NCBI GenBank assembly: GCA_028711945.1
Contig: JAQTRG010000019.1
Location: 1 to 8,884, forward strand
Length of the DNA: 8,884 bases
DNA from: Minisyncoccota bacterium
GTDB lineage: Bacteria; Patescibacteriota; Minisyncoccia; Minisyncoccales; Minisyncoccaceae
Reading direction: 5' to 3'
Both the position numbers and the translations under genes were made by a program. Below, piece by piece: positions 5,128 to 8,884 of the stretch. Each line of letters begins with the position of its first letter. The first letter of the stretch is position 1. The notes under the pieces are model-generated. The model was not told the DNA's origin. It was given only the letters and a program-made list of their open reading frames with translations, and did not search any database.

Positions 5128-5590
5128 AGAAATAGAAGAATTAAAAAAACTACTAGAAGAATCTGAAAACAAAAAGAACGAATACTTTGCTGGGTGGCAA
5201 AGAGAAAAAGCAGACTTTATTAATTACAAGCAAAAAGAATTGGAAAGGCTTCAAGAATTGCTTTCAACTCTTAAAGAAAGCTTTACACTAGAGATACTTC
5301 CCATAATAGACAACTTCTTGTTAGCCGAAAAAGCTATCCCAGAAGCAGAAAAAGAGAGTAATAGCATAAAGGGACTGCTCTTAATTAAAAAACAGATAGA
5401 AAGCATGTTAAAGAGTCTTGGAGCTGAAGAAATAGAAACAATTAATCAAAAATTTGATCCAAGTATCCATGAAGCCGTGGAAGAAATAGAGGGAGAAGAG
5501 GGAATGATTATCGAAGAAATAGAAAAAGGATACAAAACAAAAGAAAAAGTAATCAGGCCAGCTAGGGTGAAAATAGGAAAAGGGAAATAG
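5120..5590 (+). CDS. grpE: Nucleotide exchange factor GrpE (HSP-70 cofactor)
   Basis: GrpE opens the DnaK nucleotide-binding domain to release ADP, resetting the Hsp70 cycle in the cytoplasm. The 156-residue protein has the long N-terminal coiled-coil helix (about 1-55) with the family motif REKADFINYKQKE (28-40). A helical bundle follows (PIIDNFLLAEKAI, 61-73; KQIESMLKSLGAEEI, 91-105). The C-terminal beta domain has FDPSIHEAV (112-120) and ends with the signature GYKTKEKVIRPARVKI (137-152). It is a little short because the disordered N-terminal tail seen in many GrpEs is nearly missing. Its ATG lies within the last codons of hrcA (8-nt overlap, different frame), so translation is coupled. 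The CIRCE operator of dnaK starts 4 nt after its stop. Confidence 0.96.
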   Translation: MTKEIEELKKLLEESENKKNEYFAGWQREKADFINYKQKELERLQELLSTLKESFTLEILPIIDNFLLAEKAIPEAEKESNSIKGLLLIKKQIESMLKSLGAEEIETINQKFDPSIHEAVEEIEGEEGMIIEEIEKGYKTKEKVIRPARVKIGKGK

Positions 5591-5593
5591 CTA

Positions 5594-5620
5594 TTATCAC
5601 TCTTGACATTAGAGTGCTAA
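5594..5620 (+). promoter_or_regulatory. CIRCE operator (HrcA binding site) upstream of dnaK
   Basis: The left arm TTATCACTC (5594-5602) and right arm GAGTGCTAA (5612-5620) are separated by exactly 9 nt, as in the CIRCE consensus TTAGCACTC-N9-GAGTGCTAA. Only one base differs (T for G at position 4 of the left arm). The dnaK -35 box lies within the spacer, so bound HrcA would block RNA polymerase directly. This is the only CIRCE in the window. Confidence 0.95.
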
Positions 5621-5631
5621 TGAGATAATAT
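5603..5631 (+). promoter_or_regulatory. Heat-shock promoter of dnaK, embedded in CIRCE
   Basis: Consensus TTGACA (5603-5608) occupies the CIRCE spacer. TAATAT (5626-5631) lies 17 nt downstream. The transcript should start near 5638, leaving a short leader of about 24 nt that has no Shine-Dalgarno sequence near the ATG. An alternative -10, GATAAT at 5624, gives a 15-nt spacer and is less likely. Confidence 0.8.
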
Positions 5632-5661
5632 TGGAAAAGATAACAATAAAAAAATAAACAT

Positions 5662-7563
5662 ATGACTAAAGTAATAGGTATAGACTTAGGAACAGCTATC
5701 ACAAAATTCGCATCAATTGTTAATGGAGAACCAAAAGCTCTTGATAATAGGGAAGGGTCTGTTTTGACGCCATCAATCGTTGCTCAAACAAAAGGAGGGG
5801 AACGTGTTGTTGGAATTCTTGCTCAAAGACAGGCTATCACTAACCCAATAAATACTATTTCTGGAGTTAAAAGATTTATCGGCAGAAGATTCTCTGACGC
5901 AGAAGTTCAAAAAGAATTAAAACTCTTGCCATACGAAACAAGAGAAAGAAGCGACGGAAGCGTTGAAGTTAAAATGGGAGATAAATGGTTAACTCCAATT
6001 GAAATATCAGCCATGATTCTACAAAAAGTTAAAGCTGACGCAAAAGACAAGCTTGGAGAAGAAATTAAAAATGTTGTAATCACTTGTCCAGCCAACTTTG
6101 ATGATTCTCAAAGAAAAGCAACTAAAGCTGCTGGAGAAATTGCTGGATTAAATGTTTTAAGAGTGATTAATGAACCAACTGCTGCTGCTCTTGCATATGG
6201 TTTTGGAAAGAAAGACGCTAAAAAGATTTTGGCATATGATTTCGGAGGGGGCACATTTGATGTTACCATTCTTGATGTTTCTCCTGATACTGTTGAAGTA
6301 TTGGCAACCGGAGGAGAAGCTCACTTAGGGGGAAACGACTTTGATCAAATAATTATCAATTGGCTTTTAGAAGAATTCAAAAAGAGCCAAGGAATTGATT
6401 TATCTAAAGATGCTTTAGCTCTACAGAGATTAAAAGAAGCAGCAGAAAAAGCTAAAACAGAATTATCTTCTTCTTTCGAAGCAAACATCAATTTACCCTT
6501 TATAACTTCTAACCAAGATGGACCAAAACATCTTGAATACAAACTTACCAGATCTCAATTCGATACAATGACTAAAGAATTAGTTACTAGATCAATTGAA
6601 AGAGTAAGAAAAACATTGGAAGAGATAAAGCTGAATAAAAACGAAATAGATGAAGTAATCCTTGTTGGAGGAACAACTTTCATTCCTTCTGTAAGGGACG
6701 CTGTAAAAGAATTCTTTGGCAGCGAACCAAATAAATCAATTAATCCAGAAGAAGTAGTTGCTATTGGAGCTGCTATTGAAGCAGAAATACTAACAGCTAA
6801 AGACGAAGGAAGAACCCCTGAGGGAGACATTAAGAGCGTTCTATTGCTAGATGTCTTGCCCCTATCTCTAGGAATTGAAACCATGGGAAGTATCAACACT
6901 GTTATGATTGCCAAGAACACAACTATTCCTACTTCTAATGCTCAAGTGTTTTCAACTGCAGTAGACAATCAAACCTCAGTTGAAATCAATGTTTTGCAAG
7001 GAGAAAGATCAATGGCCACAGACAATCGTTCTCTGGGAAGATTCGTCTTAGACGGAGTTGCTCCAGCGCCAAGAGGAATGCCTCAAGTTGAGGTTAAGTT
7101 TGATATTGATGCTAGTGGAATCTTAACTGTCACAGCAATGGACAAAGGAACTAAAAAAACTCAATCAATTAAAGTAGAAGGTTCAATTGGCCTTTCAAAA
7201 GAAGAAATAGAAAAAATGAAAAAAGATGCAGAAATACATGCTGCTGAAGACCAAAAGAAAAAAGAAATGATTGAAACTAAAAACATTGCTGACAACCTTA
7301 TCTACACCTGTGAAAAAACATTAAAAGATAATGCAGACAAAATTCAAGAAGCAGACAAAAAAGATGTTGAGGATAAAGTTGCTGAATTGAAAAAAGTAAA
7401 AGAAAGTGATAATATGGATGACATCAAAAAGAAAACCGAGGAACTATCACAAGCCATTCAAAAAATAGGGACTCAAATCTATCAGCAGCAGCAACAGCAA
7501 CCTCAAGAAAAGAAAGAAGAAGGTTCAAGCGATGCTCCAGAAGCTGAAACAGAGAAAGAATAA
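5662..7563 (+). CDS. dnaK: Molecular chaperone DnaK (Hsp70)
   Basis: This ATP-driven chaperone binds exposed hydrophobic peptides in the cytoplasm with DnaJ and GrpE. The 633-residue protein is full length. The nucleotide-binding domain (about 1-390) keeps Asp8, Thr11, Lys70 (VKRFIGRRF), Glu171 (NEPTAAALAYG) and DFGGGTFDV (193-201). The substrate domain (about 398-505) has LSLGIETMG and STAVDNQTSVEINVLQGER. The helical lid (about 510-605) is followed by a Gln run (YQQQQQQPQ) and a charged tail without the EEV-type end. Oddities: phosphate loop 1 reads DLGTAIT instead of DLGTTNS; the adenosine motif reads GGTTFIP, with Phe340 where Arg is usual; and about nine extra residues (AKDEGRTPE) precede the linker SVLLLDV. 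ATP chemistry residues are all kept. Expression is under the CIRCE promoter. Confidence 0.97.
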   Translation: MTKVIGIDLGTAITKFASIVNGEPKALDNREGSVLTPSIVAQTKGGERVVGILAQRQAITNPINTISGVKRFIGRRFSDAEVQKELKLLPYETRERSDGSVEVKMGDKWLTPIEISAMILQKVKADAKDKLGEEIKNVVITCPANFDDSQRKATKAAGEIAGLNVLRVINEPTAAALAYGFGKKDAKKILAYDFGGGTFDVTILDVSPDTVEVLATGGEAHLGGNDFDQIIINWLLEEFKKSQGIDLSKDALALQRLKEAAEKAKTELSSSFEANINLPFITSNQDGPKHLEYKLTRSQFDTMTKELVTRSIERVRKTLEEIKLNKNEIDEVILVGGTTFIPSVRDAVKEFFGSEPNKSINPEEVVAIGAAIEAEILTAKDEGRTPEGDIKSVLLLDVLPLSLGIETMGSINTVMIAKNTTIPTSNAQVFSTAVDNQTSVEINVLQGERSMATDNRSLGRFVLDGVAPAPRGMPQVEVKFDIDASGILTVTAMDKGTKKTQSIKVEGSIGLSKEEIEKMKKDAEIHAAEDQKKKEMIETKNIADNLIYTCEKTLKDNADKIQEADKKDVEDKVAELKKVKESDNMDDIKKKTEELSQAIQKIGTQIYQQQQQQPQEKKEEGSSDAPEAETEKE

Positions 7564-7571
7564 AGAAGAAT

Positions 7572-7601
7572 GGCAAATCAAAAAAGATTTGCCTTTCTTT
7601 T
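7572..7601 (+). terminator. Terminator-like hairpin between dnaK and dnaJ
   Basis: GGCAAATC (7572-7579) pairs perfectly with GATTTGCC (7586-7593) around a loop of six A, followed by TTTCTTTT (7594-7601). The dnaJ ATG comes 7 nt after the T-rich tail. I see no promoter between hairpin and ATG, so this likely acts as a partial terminator or processing site that lowers dnaJ expression relative to dnaK. Confidence 0.75.
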
Positions 7602-7607
7602 AAACAA

Positions 7608-8687
7608 ATGGAAAAAGATTATTACAAAATTCTTGGCGTAGAGAAAAGTGCTACTCAAGATGAAATTAAAAAAGCATACTACAAACTAGCTCACGAGCAT
7701 CATCCTGATAAAAAGGGCGGCAATGAAGCTAGGTTCAAGGAGGTAAACGAAGCCTACCAGACTTTGTCTGATAAAGATAAAAGATCTCAGTATGACCAAT
7801 TCGGATCATCCTTTAATAATCAGGGTGGGTTTGGTTTTAACCAAAACATAAATTGGGAAGATGTTATGGGTGGGTTTGGTGGAGGAGGAATCGAAGACCT
7901 CTTTGATATATTTGGTGGAGCTTTCGGAGGACAAAAACAAAATAAAAGAGATTTAAGAAAAGGGAGAAATGTTGAAATTGGAATAGACCTTGAATTAGAA
8001 TCTATCCTTAGACCACAGGAAAGAGAATTAAGGGTGATGAAGAATATAAGGTGTTCAAGATGTAATGGATCTGGAGCTGAACCAGGAACTAGTGTAAGAG
8101 AGTGTGTAACTTGCAGGGGGACAGGAAGAATACAACAAATCAAAAAAACATTCTTAGGAACAATCAGCCAATACACTACATGTACTGAATGTGCAGGAGA
8201 AGGAGTAAAACCAGAAAAACCATGCAATGTTTGCCGCGGAGAAGGAAGAGTAAAGGGAGAAGAAAGAATAAGGATTACCATCCCTGCTGGTGTTGACAAT
8301 AACCAGATAATTAAGGTAAAAGGAAAAGGTGAAGCTGGAAAAAGAGGAGGCGAACCAGGAGACCTATATATTAGAATCTTCATAAAGCCTCATAGTGTTT
8401 TTGAAAGAAGAGGAGATGATATATATTTAAATCAAAGTATAACTTTTTCTCAAGCTGCCCTAGGAGACAAGCTAAAAATTCCAACGCTTGATAAAGAAAA
8501 TTTAATCATTAAAATTCCAGCAGGACTCACTGATGGAAACATCCTAAAAATATCCAGAGGAGGTATTCCTCATTTTTCAGGCGTTAGTAGGGGCAATCTT
8601 TATATTCAATTAAGTTTAGATATTCCAGATAGATTAACCAAGAAGCAAAAAGAAGCCCTTGAAGAATTAAAAAAACAGGGATTATAA
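7608..8687 (+). CDS. dnaJ: Chaperone DnaJ (type A Hsp40)
   Basis: DnaJ delivers unfolded substrates to DnaK and stimulates its ATPase. The 359-residue protein has all type A parts in order. The J domain (1-66) has the HPD motif at 32-34 and ends RSQYDQFG. The Gly/Phe-rich region covers about 67-108. The zinc-binding domain (149-213) has four CxxCxGxG repeats: CSRCNGSG, CVTCRGTG, CTECAGEG and CNVCRGEG, all cysteines present. The C-terminal substrate domains follow (IRITIPAGVDNNQIIKVKG; GDLYIRIFIKPH; IKIPAGLTDGNILKI; RGNLYIQLSLDIP). It is slightly shorter than typical (about 370-380), mainly in the J domain and Gly/Phe linker. ATG 7608 has no Shine-Dalgarno sequence. Transcription must read through the hairpin behind dnaK. 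Its 3' end contains the likely promoter of tRNA-Lys. Confidence 0.97.
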   Translation: MEKDYYKILGVEKSATQDEIKKAYYKLAHEHHPDKKGGNEARFKEVNEAYQTLSDKDKRSQYDQFGSSFNNQGGFGFNQNINWEDVMGGFGGGGIEDLFDIFGGAFGGQKQNKRDLRKGRNVEIGIDLELESILRPQERELRVMKNIRCSRCNGSGAEPGTSVRECVTCRGTGRIQQIKKTFLGTISQYTTCTECAGEGVKPEKPCNVCRGEGRVKGEERIRITIPAGVDNNQIIKVKGKGEAGKRGGEPGDLYIRIFIKPHSVFERRGDDIYLNQSITFSQAALGDKLKIPTLDKENLIIKIPAGLTDGNILKISRGGIPHFSGVSRGNLYIQLSLDIPDRLTKKQKEALEELKKQGL

Positions 8688-8688
8688 T
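8659..8688 (+). promoter_or_regulatory. Likely tRNA-Lys promoter inside the 3' end of dnaJ
   Basis: Consensus TATAAT (8683-8688) overlaps the dnaJ stop codon. TTGAAG (8659-8664) is 18 nt upstream and matches the -35 consensus at four of six bases. Transcription would start near 8695, giving a 5' extension of about 4 nt before the mature tRNA at 8699. Confidence 0.55.
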
Positions 8689-8693
8689 CCCTG
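8676..8693 (+). repeat. Perfect 18-bp palindrome across the dnaJ stop codon
   Basis: CAGGGATTATAATCCCTG is its own reverse complement and covers the last two codons, the TAA and 6 nt beyond. As RNA it can fold into a 7-bp stem with a TATA loop. No T-run follows, so it is not a classical terminator. It also contains the -10 box of the probable tRNA-Lys promoter. Confidence 0.7.
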
Positions 8694-8698
8694 AATAC

Positions 8699-8774
8699 GC
8701 CCCAATAGCTCAGTTGGTAGAGCAACAACCTTTTAAGTTGAAGGTCACAGGTTCGAATCCTGTTTGGGGCACCA
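8699..8774 (+). tRNA. tRNA-Lys (anticodon TTT), CCA encoded
   Basis: The cloverleaf folds fully. The acceptor stem is GCCCCAA (8699-8705) with TTGGGGC (8764-8770). The D arm is 8708-8723 with four pairs and loop AGTTGGTA. The anticodon stem is 8725-8729 with 8737-8741, and the anticodon TTT is at 8732-8734. The T arm is 8747-8763 with loop TTCGAAT. The discriminator is A8771, and CCA is encoded at 8772-8774. The first anticodon-stem pair is an A-A mismatch (8725, 8741); the other four pairs are standard. Confidence 0.95.
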
Positions 8775-8784
8775 AATCATTTTT

Positions 8785-8810
8785 ATCGCCATTAGTTTGG
8801 CGATTTATGT
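8785..8810 (+). terminator. Probable terminator after tRNA-Lys
   Basis: ATCGCCA (8785-8791) pairs perfectly with TGGCGAT (8798-8804) around a 6-nt loop. The tail TTTATGTT is only moderately T-rich. It starts 10 nt after the tRNA, the expected place. The remaining bases to the right edge (about 8811-8884) hold no feature I can name. Confidence 0.5.
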
Positions 8811-8884
8811 TATAAATAAGCCCTAATTGAGCGGTTCCAAATCCTAATTTTTTATCATAGGTAATTCCTTCTGGTAAAACAAGT

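Noticed and set aside
7483..7503. CAG/CAA repeat in dnaK as a separate repeat element
   Set aside because: It is a short Gln run (about six residues) in the disordered C-terminal tail, a place where DnaK proteins often carry Gln-rich sequence.
7820..8383. Long minus-strand frame (187 codons) opposite dnaJ
   Set aside because: It lies wholly opposite a certain gene, and its Pro/Ser-rich sequence is what the antisense of Gly-rich and Cys-rich DnaJ coding would give.
1..8884. CRISPR array, insertion sequence, integrase or attachment site
   Set aside because: No regularly spaced direct repeats, transposase or integrase motifs, and no partial duplication of either tRNA were seen.

Overview
The window is an AT-rich stretch of bacterial chromosome with compact gene packing. 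All genes I call lie on the plus strand. Several traits together suggest a Candidate Phyla Radiation (Patescibacteria, Parcubacteria-like) bacterium: low GC, almost no Shine-Dalgarno sequences, several apparently leaderless genes, a miniature HrcA and a short DnaX. This assignment is inference from style and gene content; there is no rRNA or ribosomal protein to test it. The standard code fits, since TAA, TAG and one TGA are used as stops and no coding frame needs TGA read through.

Layout. Positions 1-730 hold the 3' part of dnaX (DNA polymerase III clamp loader) and a tRNA-Gln(TTG). Positions 760-1460 hold a small two-helix membrane protein and a cold-shock protein, each followed by an intrinsic terminator; the csp gene has a strong extended -10 promoter and a leader of about 100 nt with a hairpin. 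Positions 1487-2099 form a self-contained two-gene cassette (unknown 98-residue basic protein plus 73-residue two-helix membrane protein) with its own promoter and terminator and clearly higher GC than its right-hand neighbour. Positions 2099-3656 are a minimal zincin-like metalloprotease directly abutting a 12-helix MFS exporter. Positions 3666-4400 are gpmA, glycolytic phosphoglycerate mutase. Positions 4385-8687 are the heat-shock cluster hrcA-grpE-dnaK-dnaJ. Positions 8699-8774 are tRNA-Lys(TTT), followed by a hairpin and about 75 nt of unassigned sequence.

How it works together. HrcA is the repressor that binds CIRCE. The only CIRCE lies between grpE and dnaK, with the -35 box of the dnaK promoter inside its spacer. 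HrcA should therefore control dnaK (and dnaJ by read-through), while hrcA-grpE has its own promoter without CIRCE. A terminator-like hairpin between dnaK and dnaJ would lower DnaJ relative to DnaK. DnaK, DnaJ and GrpE form the Hsp70 folding machine.

Most notable points: (1) at four genes a -10 box ends 6-7 nt before the start ATG, which predicts leaderless mRNAs and corrects three starts; (2) HrcA is about 235 residues, apparently lacking about 100 residues from the middle of the ligand/dimer domain; (3) DnaK has unusual nucleotide-pocket residues and a longer pre-linker segment; (4) the two-gene cassette at 1487-2099 is the best candidate for an undescribed small system.
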